Source: Cepaea nemoralis
Lineage: Eukaryota > Mollusca > Gastropoda > Stylommatophora > Helicidae
Reading direction: 5' to 3'
Assembly: GCA_014155875.1 (NCBI GenBank)
Contig: JACEFZ010017833.1
Location: 62,001 to 126,000, forward strand
Length of the DNA: 64,000 nucleotides
Numbering within the stretch: position 1 is the stretch's first letter; each line of letters begins with the position of its first letter. The notes under the pieces are model-generated. The model had not been told where the DNA came from and ran no database searches. It saw only the letters and a program-made list of their open reading frames with translations. A program made the translations under genes and the position numbers. This document shows, one piece after another, positions 54,190 to 64,000 of this stretch.

Positions 54190-54555
54190 TTATTACTGTT
54201 TGCTTGATAGATTACTAAGTTCTCTAAATAATTTACTTGTTTCGTATAACATATTGAACTTTGAATAACGAAGGCACAAACAATAGACTGTACAATTTAT
54301 TGGCTGGCATATTTTGCTGCATCTCGTCAGGTACACACTGCGGAAATCACACAACATAAGATTAAGTAATTAGATAAATCCTGTAAGCTGAAATATACAA
54401 ATATTTGCACAGTAACTGCAATTGTTTACCACTGTAATTGTAAACTGAATATCACTTATCAGATAACACCACTGTCGAAGAAAGTAAAGCTGCTGGTGTC
54501 CTGGGTAAAGAAGTGATAACACAGTTGGTTAATGGCATCTATACAACTGGATATA
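54190..54555. other. No gene recognised
   Basis: AT-rich sequence; nothing supported. Confidence 0.4.
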
Positions 54556-54569
54556 TGCACCTGGTATTA

Positions 54570-55175
54570 TTAAGAGGTAGTGGAAAATTGTGAATATCTT
54601 GGTTCATTGATTACCAACAATGGTGACACAATGAAAGAAATTAAACGGCGACTATCAATTGCTCTTCAAAGACTAAAACAGCTGAATAAATTATGGAGTG
54701 GAACAGATAGAACTACAAAAATTAGATTTTTAAGAGCATGCATCTTTCCCATTGCAACATACGCCTGTGAGACATGGACACTTACTAAACAAGCTGAACA
54801 GCGCATAAACGCCTTTGAATATAAGTGTTATAGACGAGTTCTAAGAATATCTTGGGTAAAGAAAAGAACAAATGCATCCATACTTCAAGAGTTGAATATT
54901 GAAGAAGGTTGGCTATTAAAGACGATAAACAAAGAAAATTGAAATATTTTGGTCACTTGAAACGTCACGAAAGTTTGGAGAGAACAATAACGGAAGGAGT
55001 ATATGCCTGGGAAGAGAGGAAGAGGAAGGCCAAAGAGAAGATGGGTGCAGGATGTGGTGGATGATCTCCAGATGGGTGTATCAGACGCGGGACATCTTGC
55101 TCATGATCGAGAGGTTTTCCGGAAGGTTGTTATGGGAACGAGGTTTTGCAAAGGACATGCTACTGAATGAATGAA
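54570..55175 (+). mobile_element. LINE G 3' part
   Basis: ENCEYLGSLITNNGDTMKEI, LIFLRAC-type FLRACIFPIATYACETWTLT, NAFEYKCYRRVLRISWVKKR and ASILQELNIEEGW are open; after a frame change GRGRPKRRWVQDVVDDLQMG and DREVFRKVVMGTRFCKGHAT follow, with a TGAATGAATGAATT tail. The best copy of this family here. It abuts LINE A at 55176. Confidence 0.85.
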
Positions 55176-56070
55176 TTATTAAGAGAGGTGTGCGACAGGG
55201 ATGTGAAATGTCTACAGATCTTGTTTCCCTAAGCTGTAAAAATATGTTGAGAAATTTAGAAGATATGAGATGAATCAACTTTGGGGGGCCATAACATTGA
55301 TAACATTAGATATGCGGGTGGTACAGTATTGATTGCAGACAATAAACAGGATCTGCAACATATAGTAGATGCGATTAATGTACACATTGAACAACCAGGG
55401 TAAGAATTAAATTCTAAGAAGATATAGTGTATGGTCGTCTCGAAAGTAGAAAAATATATCCCAATGTAATATTCGGGTAAATGGGAATATTCTGAAACAA
55501 GTAAATCGGTTCAACTATCTCCGAACAGTTATAACATCTGATGGGAGGTTCCTTAAGAAGATTAGAACAAGAATCGCTATCGCAAAGGTAGCCTTTTGAA
55601 AGATGGAAAACATACTTACCAATAAAATGATGTCTATGCAACGAGAAAAAATGTATTGAAGTGCTACATTGAACCTATATATTTGTATGGATGTGAAACG
55701 TAGACAATAAGCAGACAATCTGACAAACATCTAATGGCAGTGGATACGTGGTTTCAAAGGAAAATGCAAAGCATACCATGGACCTTCAGAAAAACCAATG
55801 AGTAAGTTCTACAAGAAACAAATGAAAACAATAAATTGTTTAGAGAAATTATACGTAGAGAGCCAAAATTTTGGGCACGTTATGAGAAGAAATAAATTAG
55901 GTAACTTGGTGACAACTGGCGAGATTGAGAACAAGGGGAAGGTATAGAAGTAAATATCTGTATGCCTTGACCACACGGCGTGATCGAGACAAGAACACGG
56001 AGCTAATTCACTGCTAGTGATCGGGTGATATGGCGAAATGTGACCGCCGATGTTTTTTGGCATGGCACAT
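55176..56070 (+). mobile_element. LINE A copy, degenerate RT to 3' end
   Basis: Begins at IKRGVRQGCEMSTDLVSLSC, then NIRYAGGTVLIADNKQDLQH (YADD changed to YAGG), NRFNYLRTVITSDGRFLKKI, LYGCET, SDKHLMAVDTWFQRKMQSIP and the 3' end TTTTTTGGCATGGCACATAA. Many stops. Its 5' edge coincides with the tail of LINE G, so LINE G may have inserted in LINE A or the two are simply adjacent. Confidence 0.78.
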
Positions 56071-56455
56071 AATGATCATGATATACATGCTGGTATCTTG
56101 TCACATCTCTATATCTCTTCCAAAGATATATGGTGCAACACGATATGGAGAGGGAGTTAGAAGGTTAGAAAACTCATTATGTGGAATCTCCAGAGTCGTG
56201 GTTTTACAGAAAAATGAGAACACAGTGGATGGACAAAAAGGAGAAATTAAGATATCTTGAAGGAAGCTAATTCATAAAGAGAACTGGTTGCTCACATCAT
56301 ACAAATACAACCTATGGGCTTGGGACAGCTGGATTACATCGTGGCAACGGTAACATTGGAGGTGAGGACACACACACACACACACAAACACCACACACAC
56401 ACAGACACACACACACACACATTAATCCTCATGTGCTTCTATCACTTGTTTATAA
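56071..56455. other. Spacer with a (CA)n run
   Basis: Contains an imperfect ACACAC microsatellite at 56369-56421 and no gene. Confidence 0.5.
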
Positions 56456-56640
56456 GGGAGAAGCTGTGGTGCAGTCAGTACGTTCGCATGCCGGTTCCGT
56501 GGCAAAAAGTTCGAATCCTCAAGTGGCTAAACATTGAGATCGGTTCTAAAATGTGTACCACTGAATGTTATGGGAAATAAAGGCAACAGCTGCGATATTT
56601 ACCCCATCACGTACCGAGCACAATTTGGTCTATGAAAATG
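56456..56640 (+). mobile_element. tRNA-derived SINE
   Basis: GAAGCTGTGGTGCAGTCAGT fits an A-box region and AAAGTTCGAATCCTCAAGTG a B box, followed by ATCGGTTCTAAAATGTGTAC and TGTTATGGGAAATAAAGGC. The core recurs in diverged form at 5285-5340. A stretch with CACGTACCGAGCAC marks the 3' part. Confidence 0.68.
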
Positions 56641-57020
56641 TAAGATTAGCACCATATAACCGATAGTCTCCTGTGCGTTAAAACGAGTTCTTTACAAGCT
56701 TTACTTAATCGTTTGTATAAAGAAAATAGATATTCTAAAATGAAATAGTTCATACCTGTGTAAACAAGGCAGTATTTTAGGCTCATTGAAGATTTGAAAA
56801 CACAAGCTGCAGCTCAGACAATCTTCGTCGATCTGTCTTTTCGCCATGGTGCTAAATCTTTGTCTGCAGATTCTGAACGGCTACAGCCACAAACTGTTTC
56901 TACTGAAATTGATAACAATAATCTTGTAGATATCATTATCTGTACATTTAACGAGCAGCATACACAGGAATACACCATAAACTAACATAATCATGTGGCC
57001 TGCCAAATGTCATCGGTCGG
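56641..57020. other. No gene recognised
   Basis: A 63-codon frame at 56794-56985 lacks an ATG start and any domain. Otherwise AT-rich spacer before the satellite. Confidence 0.35.
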
Positions 57021-60000
57021 TGGTGGGCCAGATCAACTCTGTCGATGACACTCCTGCAAGCCACGGTCTCTGATGACCCAGGTCAACTCTGTCGATGACA
57101 CTCTTGCAAGCCACGGCCTCTGGTGGGCCAGATCAACCCTGTAGATGATACTCCTGCAAGCCATGGTCTCTGGTGGGCCAGATCAACTCTGTCGATGACA
57201 CTCCTGCAAGCCACGGTGTGTGGTGGGCCAGATCAACTCTGTAGATGACACTCCTGCAAGCCACGGTCTCTGGTGGGCCAGATCAACTCTGTCGATGACA
57301 CTCCTGCAAGTCACGGTCTCTGGTGGGCCAGATCAACTCTGTAGATGACACTCCTGCAAGTCACGGTCTCTGGTGGGCCAGATCAATTCTGTCGATGACA
57401 CTCCTGCAAGTCACGGTCTCTGGTGGGCCAGATCAACTCTGTAGATGACACTCCTGCAAGTCACGGTCTCTGGTGGGCCAGATCAACTCTGTCGATGACA
57501 CTCCTGCAAGCCACGGTCTCTGGTAGGCCAGATCAATCCTGTCGATGACACTCCTGCAAGTCACGGTCTCTGATGGGCCAGATCAACTCTGTCGATGACA
57601 CTCCTGCAAGTCACGGTCTCTGGTGGGCCAGGTCACCTCTGTCGATGACCGTCCTGCACGCCACGGTCTCTGGTGGGCCAGATAAACTCTGTCGATGACA
57701 CTCCTGCAAGCCACGGTCTCTGGTGGGCCAGATCAATTCGGTCGATGACACTCCTGCAAGCCACGGTCTCTGGTGGGCCAGATCAACTCTGTAGATGACA
57801 CTCCTGCAAGCCACGATCTCTGGTGGGCCAGATCAACTCTCTAGATGATACTCCTGCAAGCCACGGTCTCTGGTGGGCCAGATCAACTCTGTAGATGATA
57901 CTCCTGCAAGCCACGGTCTCTGGTGGGCCAGATCAACTCTGTAGATGATACTCCTGCAAGCCACGGTCTCTGGAGGGCCAGATCAACTCTGTAGATGATA
58001 CTCCTGCAAGCCACGGTCTCTGGTGGGCCAGATCAACTCTGTAGATGACACTCCTGCAAGCCACGGTCTCTGGTGGGCCAGATCAAATCTGTAGATGACA
58101 CTCCTGCAAGCCACGGTCTCTGGTGGGCCAGATCAACTCTGTCGATGACACTCCTGCAAGTCACGGTCTCTGGTGGGCCAGATCAACTCTGTAGATGACA
58201 CTCCTGCAAGTCACGGTCTCTGGTGGGCCAGATCAATTCTGTCGATGACACTCCTGCAAGTCACGGTCTCTGGTGGGCCAGATCAACTCTGTAGATGACA
58301 CTCCTGCAAGTCACGGTCTCTGGTGGGCCAGATCAACTCTGTCGATGACACTCCTGCAAGCCACGGTCTCTGGTAGGCCAGATCAATTCTGTCGATGACA
58401 CTCCTGCAAGTCACGGTCTCTGATGGGCCAGATCAACTCTGTCGATGACACTCCTGCAAGTCACGGTCTCTGGTGGGCCAGGTCAATTCGGTCGATGACA
58501 CTCCTGCAAGCCACGGTCTCTGGTGGGCCAGATCAACTCTGTAGATGACACTCCTGCAAGCCACGATCTCTGGTGGGCCAGATCAACTCTCTAGATGATA
58601 CTCCTGCAAGCCACGGTCTCTGGTGGGCCAGATCAACTCTGTAGATGATACTCCTGCAAGCCACGGTCTCTGGTGGGCCAGATCAACTCTGTAGATGATA
58701 CTCCTGCAAGCCACGGTCTCTGGTGGGCCAGATCAACTCTGTAGATGATACTCCTGCAAGCCACGGTCTCTGGTGGGCCAGATCAACTCTGTAGATGACA
58801 CTCCTGCAAGCCACGGTCTCTGGTGGGCCAGATCAACTCTGTAGATGATACTCCTGCAAGCCACGGTCTCTGGTGGGCCAGATCAACTCTGTAGATGATA
58901 CTCCTGCAAGCCACGGTCTCTGGTGGGCCAGATCAACTCTGTAGATGATACTCCTGCAAGCCACGGTCTCTGGTGGGCCAGATCAACTCTGTAGATGATA
59001 CTCCTGCAAGCGACGGTCTCTGGTGGGCCAGATCAACTCTGTCGATGACACTCCTGCAAGCCACGGTCTCTGGTGGGCCAGATCAACTCTGTAGATGACA
59101 CTCCTGCAAGCCACGGTCTCTGGTGGGCCATGTCAACTCTGTCGATGACACTCCTGCAAGTCACGGTCTCTGGTGGGCCAGATCAATTCGGTCGATGACA
59201 CTCCTGCAAGCCACGGTCTCTGGTGGGCCAGATCAACTCTGTCGATGACACTCCTGTAAGCCACGGTCTCTGGTGGGCCAGGTCAACCCCGTAAATGATA
59301 CTCCTGCAAGCCACGATCTCTGGTGGGCCAGATCAACTCTCTAGATGATACTCCTGCAAGCCACGGTCTCTGGTGGGCCAGATCAACTCTGTAGATGATA
59401 CTCCTGCAAGCCACGGTCTCTGGTGGGCCAGATCAACTCTGTAGATGATACTCCTGCAAGCCACGGTCTCTGGTGGGCCAGATCAACTCTGTAGATGATA
59501 CTCCTGCAAGCCACGGTCTCTGGTGGGCCAGATCAACTCTGTAGATGACACTCCTGCAAGCCACGGTCTCTGGTGGGCCAGATCAACTCTGTAGATGATA
59601 CTCCTGCAAGCCACGGTCTCTGGTGGGCCAGATCAACTCTGTAGATGATACTCCTGCAAGCCACGGTCTCTGGTGGGCCAGATCAACTCTGTAGATGATA
59701 CTCCTGCAAGCCACGGTCTCTGGTGGGCCAGATCAACTCTGTAGATGATACTCCTGCAAGCCACGGTCTCTGGTGGGCCAGATCAACTCTGTCGATGACA
59801 CTCCTGCAAGCCACGGTCTCTGGTGGGCCAGATCAACTCTGTAGATGATACTCCTGCAAGCCACGGTCTCTGGTGGGCCAGATCAATTCTGTCGATGACA
59901 CTCCTGCAAGCCACGGTCTCTGGTGGGCCAGATCAACTCTGTCGATGACACTCCTGTAAGCCACGGTCTCTGGTGGGCCAGGTCAACCCCGTAAATGATA

Positions 60001-61170
60001 CTCCTGCAAGCCATGGTCTCTGGTGGGCCAGATCAACTCTGTCGATGACACTCCTGCAAGCCACGGTCTCTGGTGGGCCAGGTCAACCCCGTAAATGATA
60101 CTCCTGCAAGCCATGGTCTCTGGTGGGCCAGATCAACTCTGTCGATGACACTCCTGCAAGCCACGGTCTCTGGTAGGCCAGATCAATTCTGTCGATGACA
60201 CTCCTGCAAGTCACGGTCTCTGATGGGCCAGATCAACTCTGTCGATGACACTCCTGCAAGTCACGGTCTCTGGTGGGCCAGGTCAATTCGGTCGATGACA
60301 CTCCTGCAAGCCACGGTCTCTGGTGGGCCAGATCAACTCTGTAGATGACACTCCTGCAAGCCACGATCTCTGGTGGGCCAGATCAACTCTCTAGATGATA
60401 CTCCTGCAAGCCACGGTCTCTGGTGGGCCAGATCAACTCTGTAGATGATACTCCTGCAAGCCACGGTCTCTGGTGGGCCAGATCAACTCTGTAGATGATA
60501 CTCCTGCAAGCCACGGTCTCTGGTGGGCCAGATCAACTCTGTAGATGATACTCCTGCAAGCCACGGTCTCTGGTGGGCCAGATCAACTCTGTAGATGACA
60601 CTCCTGCAAGCCACGGTCTCTGGTGGGCCAGATCAACTCTGTAGATGATACTCCTGCAAGCCACGGTCTCTGGTGGGCCAGATCAACTCTGTAGATGATA
60701 CTCCTGCAAGCCACGGTCTCTGGTGGGCCAGATCAACTCTGTAGATGATACTCCTGCAAGCCACGGTCTCTGGTGGGCCAGATCAACTCTGTAGATGATA
60801 CTCCTGCAAGCCACGGTCTCTGGTGGGCCAGATCAACTCTGTCGATGACACTCCTGCAAGCCACGGTCTCTGGTGGGCCAGATCAACTCTGTAGATGATA
60901 CTCCTGCAAGCCACGGTCTCTGGTGGGCCAGATCAATTCGGTCGATGACACTCCTGCAAGCCACGGTCTCTGGTGGGCCAGATCAACTCTGTCGATGACA
61001 CTCCTGTAAGCCACGGTCTCTGGTGGGCCAGGTCAACCCCGTAAATGATACTCCTGCAAGCCATGGTCTCTGGTGGGCCAGATCAACTCTGTCGATGACA
61101 CTCCTGCAAGCCACGGTCTCTGGTGGGCCAGGTCAACCCCGTAAATGATACTCCTGCAAGCCACGGTCTC
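57021..61170 (+). repeat. Satellite array: 83 units of exactly 50 bp
   Basis: The unit is TGGTGGGCCAGATCAACTCT followed by GTCGATGACACTCCTGCAAG and CCACGGTCTC. TGGTGGGCCA-type starts fall at 57021 + 50n at every place checked (for example 57621, 58371, 60171, 61021), so no length change was found across 4150 bp. Variants include GTAGATGATA, GTAAATGATA, AAGTC and GATCTC. Marker variants repeat in blocks (CCACGATCTC at 57811, 58561, 59311, 60361), showing higher-order duplication. The unit is not a multiple of three and no long ORF exists; it is non-coding. Confidence 0.97.
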
Positions 61171-61174
61171 AGTA

Positions 61175-61560
61175 TATCTAACATCATCTGTATTAGCTTG
61201 CTTCTGGCTCATCTGCTATTGATCTTTCCTGTTATCATGATGTTTTTCATAGAATCCTTTGTCACATTATGACCAAAGAACTCTATTTGTCTCCTTTGAT
61301 AATATATCATGTATTACTTGCATTAGTTTCTTTCAGGCAATCGTTGTTAGTCCAAGGTATTCGCAACATTCGTCTTAGCAACTACATCTCTCTTGCTTCG
61401 AAACTTTTCCTAATTTGTTCATTCACATTCCGTGCTTGACTATCATACAGCAATATGGTTTGAGTATAACATTTAAGAACTCTTTCTGTCATTTAGTGAC
61501 ACTAACGTAATGATATTCTTCATTTTCTTAAAAGCAGCTTTCGCTTAGCAAATTATGTTC
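61175..61560 (-). mobile_element. LINE A2 remnant next to the satellite
   Basis: Minus-strand pieces AAFKKMKNIITLVS, a stretch equivalent to RRMLRIPWT (ANTLD), and a FGHVM-like block (VLWS-CDKGFYEKHHDNRKDQ) follow the order of LINE A2 at 23190-23470. Highly decayed. Its 3' continuation is replaced by the satellite. Confidence 0.6.
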
Positions 61561-61639
61561 TTATGTGTTTTGTCAGGAATTTTCCACCTGAAGTTATAAT
61601 TGCCCACATGCAGTTAAAATGTAACATCTTGATTATCCA

Positions 61640-61917
61640 GTTTCATTCATTCATCATGTGCCATGCCGATAAGCGTGGGCGGAATGATTCGACATTTCAC
61701 TCGATCACCAGAGTCGTGGATCAGCTCACTGTTCCGGTTTTGACCATACCACGTGGCTCTACCTTCCCCTTGTTTTTCCCCTCGATCAAGCCAGTTGTCA
61801 CCAAGTTCTCCAATTTATTTCTTCTCATAACGTGCCGAAAAATTTTGACTGTCTGCGTCTAATTTCTCTAATCAGCTTACGGTTTTCATTTGTTTCTTGT
61901 AGGACTTGGTCATTGGT
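61640..61917 (-). mobile_element. LINE A 3' end
   Basis: The minus strand starts at a QVLQETNENRKLIREIR-like block (61917) and runs to HAYRHGT then (ATGA)n at 61640. Several frame changes. Confidence 0.75.
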
Positions 61918-61919
61918 CG

Positions 61920-62258
61920 GTACTTTTGCCTTAATTCACCCCAAACAAACGGAATCTCAGGGTATGACGTCACATCCAGGGGTTCCCTGTGTTGCGCCGT
62001 AGCTCGGTGCGCAATTTTAACGGTGTGCAACAGTTGCTCTCGGCGACATCCCCAACTGTAACTGGCAAAATGAAATGCTTGTCAACTCTTAAGACCAGCA
62101 GCATATGAAAAGAATGATGATCTGTCTGTACGGGAGACGCGAGCCTTGCAGCCATGTGGCCTTGTCTCAGCGGGAGGATGTTCTGCCGACATACATGGTG
62201 AATGTCGTCGGCATCTCCATCTGTCCTGACGCTGAGTCAGTGATAGCACCATGATGAC
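61920..62258. other. Spacer, no gene recognised
   Basis: GC-richer than its surroundings. No reading frame that can be assigned. Confidence 0.35.
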
Positions 62259-62792
62259 ATGATTATGAGAACAGTGTCTAGCAGAATGTCAGATGCCATG
62301 ATGCTGCTGCAGAAAAGCAACGCTACTCTGCTTGTCGTGGACAGCTGCTGCTGCCAGTTCCAGAAAACTCATGATGAGACAGACACAGGGACTCAGAGGT
62401 GTTTCCAAGGCACCAGGGCCGGGTTATATACTGGCCAAGACCTATTGACGCGTCCACGTCGAGCGTCCTGGGCAACAGATCCCTTCGGGGTCCTGGCTAA
62501 AGTCAGTAGGATCGCCGATCCTCCGAAGTCGGAGAGTGTCTGCCTGTACGGCGAGGAACCACCAGTCTGCACACCAATAAGCCAGACTTGGGACAACGGA
62601 TACTCACGCAAACCTCAGGTCCTGTATGACATCACACTGATGTTGGGCAACGGGATGCCTTCATCCGACATACAGGACTTCGCGTTGGAGCTCAAGCCAA
62701 CGAACACAAGCAAGCAGACAGACACACAAACACTCATACAGAAACGGTTGCCAAAGCCAAAGAAACTCTGTGGGTCAATTGCATCGCACTGA
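62259..62792 (+). CDS. Unassigned ORF, 177 codons
   Basis: An open frame with ordinary amino-acid use: SDAMMLLQKSNATLLVVDSC, RASWATDPFGVLAKVSRIAD, VCLYGEEPPVCTPISQTWDN and PQVLYDITLMLGNGMPSSD, ending near KRLPKPKKLCGSIASH-stop. It is more GC-rich than the flanks. No domain, signal peptide or membrane segment is obvious. It could be a host exon read through, or part of an unrecognised transposon. The first codon is ambiguous (TTG/ATG at 62259-62290). Confidence 0.35.
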   Translation: MIMRTVSSRMSDAMMLLQKSNATLLVVDSCCCQFQKTHDETDTGTQRCFQGTRAGLYTGQDLLTRPRRASWATDPFGVLAKVSRIADPPKSESVCLYGEEPPVCTPISQTWDNGYSRKPQVLYDITLMLGNGMPSSDIQDFALELKPTNTSKQTDTQTLIQKRLPKPKKLCGSIASH

Positions 62793-64000
62793 CACGCACT
62801 GTACCCGAACACAGAAGAGATCACCGTCAGTGCTAAATATAGCTGGTTGTCATGATTTCACTGTGTATCAACCAGATAATGACAATACAGACGGTCATAT
62901 TTATGGCCTGTGTGCAAAGCTACATTTGTTTTTTAACCGGGACAGAAAAACAATAAAGTCGGAATGCACAGCTGCAGTTGTTTACCAGTTAGACCAAGGA
63001 CACCGCTAACCTTGGGAAGTCTCCAACATCAAACAGGAAAATCGTCTTTGACAGTCCCCACAAGACGGGAAATTGTAGGCATATGTTGAAAAAAGGGGGA
63101 GGCGACTTGTGCATGGATTGTCCAAAAGGAGAGATAATCTACTCTTGTGACATTGATTAAACCCAAGGAAGAGAATTTATTCAGACATGGATAATCTGCC
63201 CTTGAACCACTTTTGTTAACATCAAAAGAACGTCACGTGGCCACTCAAGGCTGTTGGGTAAAAACATGCTTTGTTTACAAGGAGTGTAACTCTGAGGATT
63301 GACTTGCACGGACGTGTTTGTCACTGCAGTGGATTTAAAAAATATCTACCGTGTGCGGAAATTAATTAGATTTAATTGTACACGTGCCTGTTATGGCAAA
63401 ATGTGGATATGATTTCGAAGACACTGCTGTGTTGTGCTTAAGGTTCCTTTAGGTCACTCAAGTCACTGAGAATGGAGACCTTGGTGCAGGCAGTTGGTCA
63501 ACATCTTTTGCACTTAGCCCATGATAAAAAGGGTTTACGGGAACAAGCATAAGAGGGATTATCAAACGTCACACATTAACAGAATACAAGAAATTGTTTT
63601 CTCCGCACCATTTTGGAGGAAGACCAATCGTCAAATTAATGTTTCAAACATCACTTGGGAACAGAATAGTAGAAAGTGAATTTCTTTTACACCACCTGGG
63701 AAAAGACCAGTGGGCAGTATGTTTTACACGACAGGTGAACAAACAAAGAGATACAGTTATTCCCCATCACATGGGAATAAAGCAGTATAAACTGATTAGG
63801 AAGTTAGTATAACAATGGTCTTGTGAACAGTAGACACTTGAGACAGGAAGTACATTTATTTCAAAGAACAGTATGTTCGTGTCCTCACTAGACAAGGGTG
63901 TTATAAGTATAAGAACAAATTAGACATATATTAACTGTGTGATCCAGACAGGATTTAGGGTCGGACTGTGACTAGTTCTTTTGAGTGATCAAACAGCCAC
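62793..64000. other. Mostly uninterpreted sequence
   Basis: Holds a 72-codon frame at 63594-63812 (SPHHFGGRPIVKLMFQTSLG) without a recognisable domain and a few AATAAA words. No repeat or element end is visible. Confidence 0.35.

Noticed and set aside
57611..57814. 67-codon minus-strand ORF in the satellite
   Set aside because: The unit of 50 bp shifts frame each time, so the protein is a mixture of three frames of the same repeat.

Overview
The window reads as animal nuclear DNA: spliced exons with GT..AG junctions, many non-LTR retrotransposon fragments, a Penelope-like element, Tc1/mariner and Helitron-like elements, and very abundant micro- and minisatellites. No bacterial operons and no rRNA or tRNA genes were seen. 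The TRIM-like proteins and the retrotransposon mix resemble those of lophotrochozoans, most likely a mollusc such as a gastropod. This is inference from family knowledge, not from a search.

Host genes are few. Three plus-strand exons (541-702, 4587-4722, 7138-7400) join in frame to encode the C-terminal beta-propeller-like part of a TRIM/NHL-like protein. They end at a stop codon with a polyadenylation signal at 7491. The introns are filled with minisatellites, a Penelope-like retroelement and SINE-like units. A second TRIM-like locus on the minus strand (35937-35082) encodes part of a RING, a B-box and a helical region, and has one in-frame stop. RPL10 (ribosomal protein uL16) occurs as an intronless pseudogene (45750-46357), and a 304-bp piece of it is repeated inside a LINE at 36680-36983. 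A few short ORFs stay unassigned.

The rest is mostly transposable elements in nested layers. I use working names for the non-LTR families. LINE A has RT with a C-terminal region ending at a HGT-stop and an ATGG tail. LINE B is Jockey/CR1-like with a GTTC tail. LINE C, D, G and H are other RT families. LINE E has RT plus RNase H. LINE F has an APE endonuclease, RT and a C-terminal C2H2 finger. One LINE A copy (14045-16933, minus) carries three nested insertions. One LINE F copy (36590-45313, plus) is split by the RPL10 piece and by a complete 7361-bp LTR retrotransposon (37226-44586) with 231-bp LTRs and a GCAG target duplication. A second LINE F copy (about 46380-50760) is split by LINE B.

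DNA transposons include a deleted mariner (19673-20760), a 315-bp MITE (19332-19646), a foldback element built from two mariner 3' ends (31781-32391) and two Helitron-like non-autonomous elements (10919-11388, 21532-22553). A 4150-bp satellite of 83 units of exactly 50 bp fills 57021-61170. Regions 11520-13165, 25760-29430, 31100-31780, 51290-52320 and 62800-64000 hold little that I can interpret.

The most unusual items are the non-autonomous LTR element (LC8-type TQT motifs in its Gag-position ORF, and a 4.2-kb C-depleted region without recognisable pol), the mariner foldback with a visible microsatellite birth, the indel-free 50-bp satellite, and an exon whose acceptor lies in the last unit of a 64-bp tandem repeat.
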